A stretch of DNA of 64,000 nucleotides, from NCBI GenBank assembly GCA_921293015.1, contig OV121094.1, positions 8,794,764 through 8,858,763 on the forward strand. The letters are read 5' to 3'. How positions within the stretch are numbered: position 1 is the stretch's first letter; every line of letters starts with the position of its first letter. Under the pieces are notes generated by a model that saw only the letters and a list, made by a program, of their open reading frames with translations, did not search any database and was not told the origin of the DNA. The translations under genes and the position numbers were made by a program. The stretch comes from Phorcus lineatus (lineage: Eukaryota; Mollusca; Gastropoda; Trochida; Trochidae). This document shows positions 35,641 to 50,547 of this stretch, one piece after another.

Positions 35641-36069
35641 TTTATTAACTATCTTTATTTCATCCAGGGTTTGAAAAGAGGATACCCACAATGTCCTAGG
35701 CATTATCGATACATAACAAATCCAATTTATGATTTTTTAAACGTTTTTAAGTTAAATTAAAAAAGCATGCAATGGAAATTAGTTTGAATACAAAATGGAA
35801 TTTTGATACTATTTAGGTTCCCTTTATCTTTATATTTATTAACACTGTAAATGCCATATATGAGCACCTATTTTTCAAATTGTATAATCTTAGTCGTCGC
35901 TTACCGAGTGAGAGTGTATTTAGCATATATATTGGCCGGAAAAACAACCACAATAATGGATCCTTCATATTGCTTTGTTTCAAAATGCTTTTATTAATCT
36001 ACACCTCCCCTCCAATCCAATAATTCTGCCCTGGTTCCTCCCAAACTTGCATTTTTTTAAGACTTTTAT
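35641..36069. other. AT-rich DNA, nothing recognised
   Basis: No domain, RNA gene or repeat was recognised between the tandem repeat and the LINE relic. Confidence 0.4.
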
Positions 36070-37620
36070 TGTTAGTAAAGAATTAAATAATCCTTCGGAT
36101 GTTTAGAATTGACGCCCACAAATGTTTATTTTATGTGGATGTCAAATTTATTTATAAACCCTTATGGACACGATGGGGTAAGATTATGATGGATTTTTTA
36201 CATCCGGGCAAATCTTGTGCAGTGCCTGGTGGGTCTTTTCAAAACTATTGTCATCTAATGAGTCATGTGCTTGACTATGTGAAGCCAAAAAATCTCCCTT
36301 GTGCCTAAGTCAGTTCAGATCAAGAAACATACCTTCGACCAGATCTCGAATATTTGTTTAAAGTGTTTGATGCTTTTGGCTTTGGTGGAAATTCTGTATG
36401 CACACATATCTGGATGGGTCATAATAAATCAGCACATTTCTCTGCCCTTTCCTGTAACTAGGTAAGTCCGGCAGGGTTGTGGTTTATCTCCAGCTCTATA
36501 TATAATAGCACTTCATTGCTGCATAAATTTCCTCAAAATCCTTTAATCAAGGGTGTTCAGTTGCCGAGTTTAAGCTATTTAGCAATTCTCAGGCTTTGCT
36601 GATGATGGCCATAGTTACTGTACTACAGATGCCTCTATTCGCATACCATTAAACACTTATCATGATTTCTGGCTCCAAATTGAAGTATAAAAAAATTAAA
36701 GGAATTTTTTTTGGAAAATGGATGTCTATATCAGACCGTCTATTCGGCATCTCTTGGACTGAGCAATATTAAATTGTTGGAATTATTACTGGACAGGAGA
36801 TCATGGCGGACGATTTTCCCACTCCCCTGTTTTGCAAAATTATACCGGGTACAGTATCACTTATTTCAAAACATTACATTGGCCATTATAGTCCAACACA
36901 GAACATGTAAAACGTGCTATCTTGTACCAATTTGATTTGGAACAACCGAGTCAATCCTTTCTTTTATGTCATTTGAAGGCCCTCTTAAAGGGTAGCTCAG
37001 ATAAATTGACACATTTTGCAAAATATTAAAAATATTTCTTGTTAGCAAAATAACGATTGCCTTCTCCAAACAAAATTGTTTTCAAAATCACCTGCAGTGG
37101 TTATTTCCAAAAGGCAATTTTGTCAAGTCTGGCTCAATTTTGTGGATATTATTTCGTCTCATCTGTGATTCTCTCCCTCTTGTCTTTTCTTATGTCACAT
37201 GTCTTGAAATATTCTCCCGACTCTGTGCTGTGTCTATCGGTAATAGATCATCTCTTTATCTATTGCCCTTGGTGGTGTGTTTTGTGGGATATCATTTACC
37301 TGTGGCTCAATGTACTCTCTAGCGGCCTAATTGATCATGGTAATGAGGTAGTCTCATTTAGGTTAATTCCTTACATCCCAAATACCTTTTCAAGTTCAAT
37401 TTTTGTATCATTTTTCTTTCTGTGTATATTATGCTTATTACTGTGGTTCAGACATAGACCGATATGGAATCGTCATTATCGCATTATTATGATTACATCG
37501 ACCATTGCACAAATCTTTCAAAAAAGGGTTGGATTTTTTATTTGCAACCCTGCCACATCCATAATTTCAGGGGAGGACAATGAAATTTATACATCTTTGT
37601 TCTCATTCATATACAGATGA
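36070..37620 (+). pseudogene. Degenerate L1/Tx1-like LINE, polymerase to C-terminus
   Basis: Translation in shifting frames gives KSCAVPGGSFQN and NLPCA.VSSDQE (fingers and a decayed motif A, 36200-36340). Next come VRQGCGLSPALYIIAL (motif B, about 36465-36510) and NPLIKGVQLP (36540). After that comes GKWMSISDRLFGISWTEQY (about 36715). Near 37245-37310 the segment DHLFIYCPWWCVLWDIIYLW resembles the C-terminal HLFFxCP.x.LW motif of these LINEs. Stops and frameshifts are frequent. The motif wording is closest to L1/Tx1-type elements, unlike the LINE at 26.5-33.5 kb. The apparent hydrophobic 187-residue frame at 37057-37620 is part of this relic. Confidence 0.7.
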
Positions 37621-37680
37621 TACTCTCAAAATTTTACGATCCTAGTGTGTCTGAAAACAAAGAAACAGTATATGTTAGGG

Positions 37681-37770
37681 TACAGCTGCATACCAAAAGT
37701 TTGTTCACATACCTTTGAATCGTAGTGCAAATATAATGTAATTTGGCATTTGTTTGATACATCGTAGCAT
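37681..37770 (-). repeat. Dispersed repeat, copy 2 of 3 (TATTTGCACTA family)
   Basis: Reverse complement of the segments at 12255-12358 and 38150-38262. It lies about 390 bp from the latter in opposite orientation, so the pair could fold back. Confidence 0.7.
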
Positions 37771-38149
37771 TGCGAAAAAGAAACGGATAATTTTTAGTTT
37801 TTAATACATAAGTGAAGATCAATTTCCCCTTAACGCAAACATACGCTATACCCAACAGGTAACCGTAATAGTTTTTGGCAGGTCATTGAAGTGACCAGGG
37901 GTCAAAATTTTGAAAACTGCAAATTTTATTCTTCCCTACAAAATCCTTTATAAGTGATAAACAACTTTTAAACCGAGTCATGTTTGTTCGTTTGCATCAA
38001 GTCAATATGATTTTCTGTCTTTTTGATCATGCCAAAATCCGAATTTTAGCACAAGAGACTAGACAATCCCACAAAATGTTAAAATATGGTTATTTTACAC
38101 ATTGACAATTGGAGATGCTTTGTCAGTTCTGCTGAAGTTATTTTATTGA
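37771..38149. other. Spacer between inverted repeat copies
   Basis: A GGTCATTGAAGTGACCAGGGGTC string at 37881-37903 resembles the 28-bp unit at 12167, so this whole block may be one mobile repeat shared with 12.16-12.36 kb. No gene is seen. Confidence 0.4.
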
Positions 38150-38262
38150 CGTTCAAACCAAACCCAAATTACTTGATATTTGCACTAAGATACAGTAGAA
38201 AGTGAACAAACTTTTGATATGCAGCTGTATATACCAAGCCACGCCAATATTTGAAGGGCGTT
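38150..38262 (+). repeat. Dispersed repeat, copy 3 of 3 (TATTTGCACTA family)
   Basis: Shares GATATTTGCACTAAGATACA, AAGTGAACAAACTTTTGATA and GCAGCTGTATATACCAAGCC-type strings with the copies at 12.3 and 37.7 kb. Confidence 0.7.
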
Positions 38263-38369
38263 CTAAACCAAATCTACCAACTTCATATTTCAAAGAAAAA
38301 AATGTTATTCTGAAACTTTGAGCTTTCTATGCCAACTATGTATATTGTATGTAATATTCATTTGATTGC

Positions 38370-39050
38370 TATTGACATTATTGAAAACAAAGTCATGAAG
38401 TGCCAAAAAACCGTCAATTTCGCCAACGTTAGTTTTAGAAAACATAGCTTTTAATTTTTTTTTCGTGCATTCGACTTAATTTGCTAATTTATCAGATTGT
38501 AATAGCAAGTTAATCACGCTGCTTTATGGCGCTTGTAACACCCTTGTTTATTTGATTTACACTGTTAAAGCTCTTATCGGCGATGTTAAACATTTTTAAC
38601 CATTTGATGACATATCAGATTTATCATTAAATCTTACTTGAAATACAACAGCTGAGGAAACTAATGCTTGCACATGGCAATTCAAACATCATACTGAAAC
38701 ACTTATCTTAATCCTTTCAAGGAAATAGGATTTACATCTTATGGGGTTTTATTATCCCCCTACGAAGTGGAAGGAGGATATAGATTGGGGCTCTGTCTGT
38801 CAGTCCATTCGTCAATATGTGCTTCTGTCTGACCGTGTTCAAGGGGACAGCTCTTCTCAGTAGTGTGTGGTTTCAGTTTACCAACTCGTGATGTAAGTTT
38901 TGGTCTCTTTTATAATCTATATTATGCCAATTCCAATATACCAAGTTATGTCAAACTGTATGATAACATCTACAGTAAATTTCTTGGGTAAACACAGACA
39001 TGCATTTCAGGTGCAAAAACGCGTCTGGTCAAGTCATTTATCTGAACATA
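38370..39050. repeat. Segmental duplication, copy lacking the TTAA element and the LINE
   Basis: 38370-38740 matches 25150-25379 plus 26333-26490. 38877-39045 matches 33720-33890. The ~135 bp between (a CCCCTACGAAGTGGAAGGAGG string and CTGTCTGTC) are not seen in the other copy. The order and orientation are the same, and both copies lead to a family promoter, so the unit was duplicated together with the eight-cysteine gene. Confidence 0.75.
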
Positions 39051-39534
39051 AATAAGATGTGTAAACGTCTGTTAAGTTGATTTTGATTTTTTAGTTAATA
39101 TTGAATTCACCGACACGAATAAGAAGCAAACGGACTATAAAGCTCATGACATTAGTTTCTTGAATGTTCTTGTTTCACGAAACAAATCATATTGATATCA
39201 ATCGTGTCATTGTTCGAAAGACATCACATTATAATTTCTTTTAGACCTCTTTTCTATACATATAAAAAGAACCATCCTGCTATTGGAATAACTAATTCAA
39301 ACATAAAGTTTAACAGCAAAAAATGTCAGTTATGTTATCAAAGTAATCACCATAAATACTAACACTCTAAGTTTTGAGTAAGGTACGATAAAATCTGTCA
39401 TATGTTGAACTCGCTATATGAGATGGTTGACATGTAGTCCTGTGCGTAGCTCAGTTGAGCGCTATCAGTGAAGTTCAGTAACATCTGGCGTGACTCGCCG
39501 AATGGGTGGGTTACCCGATCATTTCTATATTAAC
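39051..39534. other. Spacer with a tRNA-like stretch
   Basis: At 39441-39470 GTGCGTAGCTCAGTTGAGCGC looks like a tRNA A-box region, but no matching B box or acceptor stem follows, so it is at most a decayed SINE head. Confidence 0.35.
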
Positions 39535-39880
39535 TTCTTAATAGTCTTCATGGGTTATTCCTTGCTCCACACTGAGACACGGCGGTGTCTCCTTAGACAA
39601 AGCACCATTTCCTCGTACTGATACATGTTCAAAGCGCTACCTACATCATTACCCTGAAGGAAGTGTACTTTCAATGCAGCCACCTAAGTCCATATATCCC
39701 GATTTCCAAGTACCCATTTAACAGCTGGGTGGACTAAGGGCAATATTGATGAAGTGGCTTTCCCAAGAACACAACACATTTTGGGACCCAGTCACAATTT
39801 TTAGTGTCTCAACTGGGATTCAAACCGGGGCCTTTGGCGTGCATGCTAACCACTACAACAGTGTGCTCCTGAATGAGCAA
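39535..39880 (-). mobile_element. tRNA-derived SINE
   Basis: On the minus strand a tRNA-like head has an A box TAGTGGTTAGC (39845-39855) and a B box GGTTTGAATCC (39816-39826) at a normal polymerase III spacing. The body follows with GACTGGGTCCCAAAATGTG, CACTTCATCAATATTGCCC, and then CCACCCAGCTGTTAAATGGG, a tail wording widespread in molluscan SINEs. The 3' limit near 39535 is approximate. Confidence 0.7.
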
Positions 39881-40789
39881 GTAACCTCAGAGATCCGGTC
39901 TCTCGGTGATGGCTTTCCTAGTAAGTTTGTCAATCTGGTGATGGCGCTTGGTTACTGGTGTCGATGGTGAGATTAGAGTAAATACTTGGCCACATGCCTA
40001 CCAGAGAATATCGTCCATCAAAGACGGCCAGAAGAAACGTTTATCTCAAATTCCGAGCATTATTTCAATATCACTGTCTCACGAATTATTCCGGGGTAAG
40101 GCAGCCAATCGTAATTAACCACACACCATTCTCCATGTACATCAGACCAGATCGTATATACTTGTCAGGGGAAGAACTCTCCATGCATTAACCACTGGAG
40201 TACGGAACCTGGTATTGCCCTTCACTGTGACTTGGCTGTGACATAACCATTGGTCATGGAACCGAACAACTGATGACTCTGTGGCTGAATGATCCTTTGT
40301 CATTGGTTTATATTTTGTGGATCTTCATTATTGGTTGTTTTCAGCTATGGCTGGTCTGTCTGAAGAATGTATTTGTCTTCCCTCTCAATATCTGTCGATG
40401 AAATGAAGAACAAGCAAACTGACGTCTCTCTATAAGTTGTCACAGAGAGTTTGGGCATCTGGAACATCCTTTTAATGATACACCAGCCCATCTGTCGTCT
40501 TCAGCTACCCCTTTGCCATGTCATGCTACCAGAGAGTTCTAGGTAGATTTTACAGACCCATAGACATACAGTCTATTCACAAACAATGCCATATGGTTTT
40601 TTTTTGAAAATGAGATCTTAGCTATGTGATTTAAACATTCAATTTAATTTTTTGAGATTCCTTTCCCATGTTTATCAAATTAATCATATTTAAATATATA
40701 TAATATAGATATGAATATAACTCACATAGAGTTAATGGTCTGAGAATGAACCTGTTCATCATTAATACAAAATTGTAATATGATAATCT
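39881..40789. other. Intergenic DNA before the second intact family gene
   Basis: No exon, RNA gene or clear repeat was recognised. Confidence 0.4.
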
Positions 40790-41032
40790 TATCGAAATAT
40801 GTCACGAAGTAAATACATGCAATAATTTGTGACAGAGGTTGATGATGTCTGTCAAATCCATTTGTTGAAAATGTATCATTTTCCAGCGAGATAAGAAAAA
40901 TGTGTAACCTTTCTCTACTAAATGACAGTTTTACCATCAGCATGCAACATATGTCTTTTTACAATGTTGATCCTTGTCTGTAGGAGCATTTAAGGAAGGT
41001 GTTTTTTCTCAAAAACTTTAGAATTCATTAGA
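40790..41032 (+). promoter_or_regulatory. Promoter region of eight-cysteine gene 2, TATA box lost
   Basis: It aligns to the promoters at 15852 and 34205 through GTCACGAAGTAAATACATGCA, TGTAACCTTTCT, AATGACAGTTTTACCATCA and GGAAGGTGTT. Where the other two have TATAAAAA or TATATAAG, this one reads TGTCTGTAGG. Confidence 0.6.
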
Positions 41033-44375
<3,343 letters not shown>

Positions 44376-44446
44376 CGGGCGCACAGCAAGATTATCCATT
44401 CCCTTATTAATGTATTGATGAAGATCCATTTATTGCGCTCAATAAA

Positions 44447-45345
44447 TGTATTACTTCATGTCAGTTCTTTAAAACTGTAAGTCATATCCATTCTTGAAAA
44501 AGCTTTTCAGATCACAGTTTAAAGGGTTAAGCTTAAGGCACTGTGACGTAATCACATGACGTAAAATTTTAAACACTTAACTGAAATTTGATGTAACAGA
44601 ATATTTTTTTGAATTTTTATTACTTTCTTGCAATTTTTCAAAACGAAACGCCTATGCCAGATAAAAAGATATATGAAAAATATTTCTCAGAATTAAATAC
44701 TCTTGTGACCAAAATTCGCTATGCCTCAAAATAATAAAGAATTACTGACACATGCATTGACATGAACTGAGAATCATAAGTTGCAAACACAGCATGTCTC
44801 CTGTTGTAGAAATCACTGGTTTGAAATTGCCGGTTTGTTTCTGAGGTCTCGCAAAATCTCGTGCTATTTACAGAGGATAAGCGGGGGATCAATACGCTGA
44901 AGTGCAGTTGCGAGGAACAATTACGCTCTCACAAAAGCACATGTGGGTCAAAGTCAGGAATGCACTTTAATTTTGAATCAGTCAGGATACTTATTCGGTT
45001 CAGACTATGTCTTAAGCGTTATACATGTTGAACACAGGAGTGACGCTACTGTTGACGACGTTGTTTGTAGATAATTTCCTATCTTGCGGCCTAGTTCCAT
45101 CAACTGAATTTGAATCATGTTTTACAGTATTGCGTACGTTCAAATCGTATTTGGTGTACAACATATAGTGACCATAAATATTATGCTAATACGATTTCCA
45201 AATATTGGGTATGCATATTGCATCATTTCCAAAATGATATTAGAAAATTCTATATTTTCTTGAACATGTTAATCGTCAATAGTTACACACTGCAATCGCA
45301 TCATAGCTGCCAGTATATAAAGTTACCTATTAACTATATAAATAG
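44447..45345. other. DNA downstream of eight-cysteine gene 2, nothing recognised
   Basis: Apart from a short AAGTCATATCCATTCT match to the DNA after gene 1, no feature was recognised. Confidence 0.4.
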
Positions 45346-45600
45346 CTGGTCCGCCGGCGTAGTTTGGTGATGGGTTAGCCGTGAGCTCGCTAACTGGCAG
45401 TAGACATCGTCTTAGCTGTGAAGGCCATCCTCAGGCAGAGAGTAGAAACTCTCTTCGCCAGTAAGCATGGACCTGTTACAGCTTTGTAGATCCACCTACT
45501 GTTAAAGATGCGAAGCGACTTGATATCCTCTCGCATCGAACATCGCTTCCTACGCTCAAACTAGACCAGTTTTTAACAAGTTCTTAACAGTTTAAAAAAC
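45346..45600. repeat. Dispersed repeat shared with 61012-61225
   Basis: Both start AGCTGGTCCGC-GGCGT and contain GACCAGTTTTTAAC about 200 bp later. The internal part is diverged. Type unknown. Confidence 0.5.
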
Positions 45601-45700
45601 ATTTTGTAGACGCCACAGTCGCAAATATAGTGATTGGCACGCAAGTGTCTTCTGATATCAAATTTATCAACACTAGTCCACCGGCCACTAGGGGTCATTA

Positions 45701-45970
45701 TTCTACTCTTAGTGCAAATAATCTAAAATAAAATGATGTACATTAACTTTAGAGAAGAAAAAATAGTTTTTTTCCAAGGCTGAGTTGGTGTATTTCAATG
45801 ATAGTAGATTAACGGTAGGTCCCTTGGTTTGCTTTTGGACACTTAATTTGTGTGTTATAAGTACATATAAGTACACAAAAGGGTTACAAGTACTCATAAT
45901 TCTACTCTTAGTGCAAATGATGTCAAATAAAATGATATACATTAACTGTAGGGAAGAGAAAATAGAAATG
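45701..45970. repeat. Direct duplication of a ~66-bp segment, ~200 bp apart
   Basis: TCTACTCTTAGTGCAAAT followed by AAATAAAATGAT and ACATTAACT occurs at about 45701 and 45902 with few changes. They could mark a duplicated ~200-bp unit whose interior has diverged. Confidence 0.7.
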
Positions 45971-46303
45971 ATACCGATCGAAGACATTAATGATGAGTTT
46001 TTGTAACGGAAACCTAAAATATCGTACCAATGACTCATGGTAGCTATCTGAAATGTCTGTCAATGGATTTAGTGACCTTCTAAACATACATTTAGATACC
46101 AAGATTATGGTTCTATGATAATTAGAACCAAATATATGGAGACATCCATCTTTTGGTGGGACCCTTCAGAGAATAAGTGGCTGAGGGGGTACGCATGGAA
46201 ATTTGTAAAAATGACACATCGCATCCCATTTATACACTGTTCCCACTCAGATTTGCATAATAGACATGTTAAGGATTTAAAAAAGTTAGTTCGTTCCGCC
46301 AGT

Positions 46304-46321
46304 GGGGGGGGGGGGGGGGGG
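46304..46321. repeat. Homopolymer run of 18 G
   Basis: Uninterrupted G run. A surrounding 109-codon open frame (46115-46444) has no recognisable domain. Confidence 0.95.
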
Positions 46322-46647
46322 TGGACTACACGGCTTGCAAAAGTTTCAAATATCCGAGGCTATCAGCGAAAGACCCGGGCTTGGTATTCTATCTACGTAT
46401 ACGATCCAAAGTCATTTTTCATTACATTTCAACAAAAACACTGAATAATCCAAGTGCGTTCATGTCATAGCATTGTGACGTCATTACTTGATTCTGTAAT
46501 ACGATTTTGAAGCCATGTATTTGACGGTTGTAGGATATTGTTTACACTCTACTGTCGACACGATATCTCCAAGAAGTTATCTCTTGATCTCACAAGCTGT
46601 ATATCATGCGGAACACAGTTTTGACTGATGAATGTTTATTTGTAGGA

Positions 46648-46753
46648 TATGGTCCGAAAAAGTCTCCAATAGTTTTGCACAAGGGACTCGTCCAAGGCCG
46701 TTAGGTCGACGACGAGCCCGCGTGACAAAGTAATGGAGACTTTGAGGACCATA
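46648..46753. repeat. Short inverted repeat around a GC-rich core
   Basis: GATATGGTCCGAAAAAGTCTCC (46648-46669) is inverted at 46731-46751 as GGAGACTTTGAGGACCATATC with three mismatches. The middle is GC-rich (GGTCGACGACGAGCCCGCG). It is probably a small foldback element. Confidence 0.6.
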
Positions 46754-46910
46754 TCTACCTTAAAACTAAGTCACTTTCAACTGTTGGAGGTCGCTACCCA
46801 TTGCCATATTCATGTTAACTAAGTGTCAAAACACATCAAATTCATTCAAAAATCGTAATGGGAGAATCTTTAAACTATAGACCAATGACTAATACTTACA
46901 TTTTTGTAAC

Positions 46911-47390
46911 CGAGCGATATCATTTAGTTATCTTGTAACGTATGATTAATATATATATATATATATATATACAGAAATTGTGTCGAGACACCTTTTTCCT
47001 TTATGTAGAGTACAAAGTTTCAAAGATTTGGTTTACAATGTCAGAGAGATTTATATTTTTTTAAGTATACATTTCAATTCATATGTTTAATCTGATTAAA
47101 TGTCTATATAATAAAAACCTTTCTTCACCCAATTTACATGACATATTAAACGAGTATGATTAATCTCCTCTGGAATATAGTTTTGGGTGATACATGTTTA
47201 TGGAAAACTAATGGCATATAGAATAGACCGATATCATTTAGTTATGATGTAAAGTATGATTATGTGTACAGAAATTCTTTTGAATACTTTTTCATACATC
47301 ATTTTCATGTATGGAGAGTTTAAACTTTCAAAGATTTGGTTTACAATGTCAGAGAGGTTTTTAATTTTTTTCAAAGGTTAACTTTTTCCT
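46911..47390. repeat. Tandem duplication, ~310-bp unit
   Basis: GATATCATTTAGTTAT at 46916 and 47230 and TTCAAAGATTTGGTTTACAA at 47018 and 47328 show two copies in direct order. The left one has an extra short AT repeat. Confidence 0.75.
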
Positions 47391-48755
47391 TCTTTGTTGT
47401 TTACATAAAGGGCACTAAAGTATGAAGTGAAAAACATGTTCGAACAAATAATTTGCTTCTGACAAAAACCTCACTTATTTACACCTTTTTTACCCCTTTT
47501 TTTATTAAAAGAGTATGAATATTTTCTATGTGTATACCTCGAAAAATTCAGATAGTGCGAAAAATTAAATTCGACGGTCGAAAAACCTTCGCCTTCCCCT
47601 ACTTTTACTGTGATAGATGCCGTATCAAGATCGCTCTTTACGCACAAAATTAAGCAGTTTTCAACAAGTTATATAAATTTCTTTTACCATTTAGAGACAA
47701 TCAAGGTGTATATTCCTGATTATTTCTGGAAAAATCTTTAATGTCTTATTAAGTTGTCATGAAGTAGATATGTTGATTAACTTAGCAAAGTTTTTAAAGA
47801 CGATTCCGATTTATTTGAATTGTTTTCAAACCATTTTGTCAATGTATTTATTTTGATCACTTTTGTACTTGGGCCTTTGGCCTCTAAACCGAATAAAAAT
47901 GGATCAATCAAGGTGTATTAATTTTGTGAAAGTTGATAAAAACCATCGACCCGCACATGGCTGAACTCTACGACAAAAATGATAAGTGTTAACGAGATAA
48001 TTTTCAAAAATTTCAAAGAAAGCAATTATATATCCTTACAAAAAAGCAAAAGTATACTGTAGAATAACGGGGTCACCTCATTTATCTCACATCTTTATTT
48101 TTATCACTTTATTTTCTGAGGGTACCGTACATAGTCATTTCACATAATTTCTCAGTATTTACATTGAATATTTTCAGTCATGACTGAATTTACATATCAT
48201 ATACTCATCTATATATGATTAAATATATAGGTCATTTAGCATATATATTCAACTATGATTGATGTCAGATTTACATACTTGACTTAACATGTTATACATT
48301 TTCTTTGAAATCACAAAGAAAAAGAAACAAACTAAATGAAACTTTTTAGAAATAATTTTATGTTAAAAGACTGTGACAAGAAGACCAAAATTACATGAAT
48401 TTTCAATACCTACATTCAGTATAGAGTATCTGCTTAAAAGTTTAACATATTGATAAAGATAAACCAGAAATTAATCTACATATAAATAATTGTTATAAGT
48501 GTTATAATTAGTCGGATTGATTGGATATTAGAAAAAATCTAGTCAATTATTAACCTCAATTGAAAAATAACATGATTCATAAAAATGCAAAATGACTAAT
48601 AGCCTATCAGGCTGATTCTAAATGATAGATAACTAACTGAAAATATTTCTCTAATACTTATGTTAATACTAGAGAAATGACTTCGTTTCCACCAGGAAAG
48701 TGGGTAATTGGTGTATCTAGTGGGTATCCATTTACTCAAGCTAACTAACTTGGGT
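47391..48755. other. AT-rich intergenic DNA, nothing recognised
   Basis: No domain, RNA gene or defined repeat was recognised. Confidence 0.4.
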
Positions 48756-48856
48756 CTGGATTTTCGATGTTGTCTTGGCGCTAAGATAGTCGTAGACCCA
48801 TGTTAATGTATGGTACTTACGACTATCTTAGTGCAAAGAGAGCTTCGAAAATCTAG
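48756..48856. repeat. Foldback repeat, ~40-bp arms
   Basis: CTGGATTTTCGATG through GCTAAGATAGTCGTAG (48756-48795) is inverted at 48817-48856 as TTACGACTATCTTAGTGC through CTTCGAAAATCTAG. The loop is about 21 bp. Confidence 0.75.
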
Positions 48857-49275
48857 GCTCTGTTTTCCAACTATATTCCATTCTGGATTCTTTGGTCATG
48901 GTCATAGTCATGGGTCATGGGTTTCCATTTCTGAAAAGTGCAATTGAAAGTTTCATTGGGTGCGTGTCATCGGGTCAAATTGAGTTTCAAAAGTCGAATA
49001 GTTATTCAATGACAAAGAGGGAGTCAATAAGAGTTTGATTTATGTTCAACATATTGAGATTTCAAAAGGTATTACAGCAAACTTCAAATCTTTTATTGAG
49101 GAGCTGGCAAGACTCCGAGAAGGTATTAAAATTTCGTAAGACGGTATGACAAAAGAATTGAATACCTGAAGAATTGAGTCCCACATGGCCAACAAGACCA
49201 AACTAGAGAAGATTAGCCATCAAAGGTAATACAGACTTGATATCTCAGCTCTCCTTTCTGTGTCCAAACCTATCT

Positions 49276-49350
49276 TGGCAGATTCTTCTCTGCTTGTGGC
49301 GAGGCTAAACGTTGAATTTATTAACACAACTTTTGCTGATATTTGATGGT
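49276..49350 (+). other. Possible 5' untranslated exon of the methyltransferase gene
   Basis: The segment ends in TTTGATG/GTAAGTG, a good donor, and begins with GATTCTTCTCTGCTTGT, which resembles the end of the 49-bp repeat at 29156 that is also followed by GTAAGT. The coding exon at 52648 has an acceptor 16 bp upstream of its ATG, so an upstream leader exon is expected. This is a candidate only. Confidence 0.3.
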
Positions 49351-49484
49351 AAGTGTTTTTCATTACTTTAAAAGATGTTTACAGTAAAATGAAATATTTT
49401 AATTAGAAGCCTAGAAATTATACAAGGTATTTAAAGAGAGGGTTGTTTTAAGGTGTCAGCTTCGATGGATCTGCTTTTTTCTTA

Positions 49485-49684
49485 NNNNNNNNNNNNNNNN
49501 NNNNNNNNNNNNNNNNNNNNNNNNNNNNNNNNNNNNNNNNNNNNNNNNNNNNNNNNNNNNNNNNNNNNNNNNNNNNNNNNNNNNNNNNNNNNNNNNNNNN
49601 NNNNNNNNNNNNNNNNNNNNNNNNNNNNNNNNNNNNNNNNNNNNNNNNNNNNNNNNNNNNNNNNNNNNNNNNNNNNNNNNNNNN
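49485..49684. other. Assembly gap (200 N)
   Basis: Exactly 200 unspecified bases. The right flank is a tandem array, so unresolved repeat copies are the likely cause. Reading frames across it are meaningless. Confidence 0.99.
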
Positions 49685-49723
49685 GGTGCATGGGGGACCC
49701 CTCCTGGCCGGTGGACTATTATG

Positions 49724-50075
49724 GATACTCTCAGAAGTTGTTGTTAATCATTGTTGGAAAAAAGTGCTGCTTTTTGTTATTTGGCGCTACGTCAGCCTCT
49801 ATGAATTATTACGCAATATTATACATTATTGGATCAATATCTAAATTCTCTTTTATTTGAGTGAAGGTACAAGGTGGTACAGATATTCCTTGATACTCTC
49901 AGAAATTGTTTATCCTTTTAGGTACATTGAACCGCTTTTTTGTGACTTTACAATACAACTGCCTCTATGTATTATGACGTTATATACCTCAGTGGATAGG
50001 TAATTGAAAACCTTCATTTGAGTATACGTACAAGGTGCTACAAATATTCCTTGGTATCCTCAGAAATCATGTTTG
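49724..50075. repeat. Tandem repeat, ~165-bp unit, next to the gap
   Basis: Units start GATACTCTCAGAA at 49724 and 49892 and GTATCCTCAGAA at 50054. Each has CCTCTATG plus ATTATTACG/TATTATGACG in the middle and GTACAAGGTG-TACA-ATATTCCTT at the end. Confidence 0.8.
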
Positions 50076-50547
50076 TATAAGTAAATGGAAAAGGTGAATA
50101 TCGAATAAGGAATAAGGAATAAGTTACCAACTTCACACTGCCTATTAAGATATATCTGTAACTTTACCAATTTCCATATAGTAAAAGCATTGCTGTTATA
50201 TTGTTCATAGCAGCTGCCGTTTTTAGGTTTTCTGGCTGAATTGCCGATATCATAGTTCATACGAATTTAATGTGACCTTAATCACAACAATGTTTAAATT
50301 ATAAAAAATGACCCACTTGTACAAGCTATACAATGTTCGCCTAAATAGTGAATGAATCTTCATAGAACAGAACCGCTCTTAAGGACCTAACTTCACGGTT
50401 ATGCATTGACGGATCAAAAAGCCACATTCAGATCGCTGGCCAGATCGCTAATGATCAATACTGTCAAGGTAACCTTTGTGACAAGCCATTGCTTATTCCC
50501 AGCAACCTTAGTTTCAGAGACCCGTTCTCGCCCTGTCTTAGCTATGC

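Noticed and set aside
37057-37620. Hydrophobic 187-residue frame that looks like a multi-pass membrane protein
   Set aside because: It continues the LINE relic (HLFIYCP...LW motif in the LINE C-terminal position) and its upstream neighbour is clearly a reverse transcriptase.
39441-39530. Possible tRNA gene (GTAGCTCAGTTGAGCGC)
   Set aside because: No B box, anticodon arm or acceptor stem can be built downstream.
45701-45970. Direct repeats that might suggest a CRISPR-like array
   Set aside because: Only two long copies with wide spacing in a eukaryotic genome; a simple segmental duplication explains them.
46115-46444. 109-codon frame with a run of glycine
   Set aside because: The glycine run is a G homopolymer and no domain or splice context is visible.
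49453-49860. Open frame across the run of N
   Set aside because: Most of it is unknown sequence; the rest is tandem-repeat DNA.
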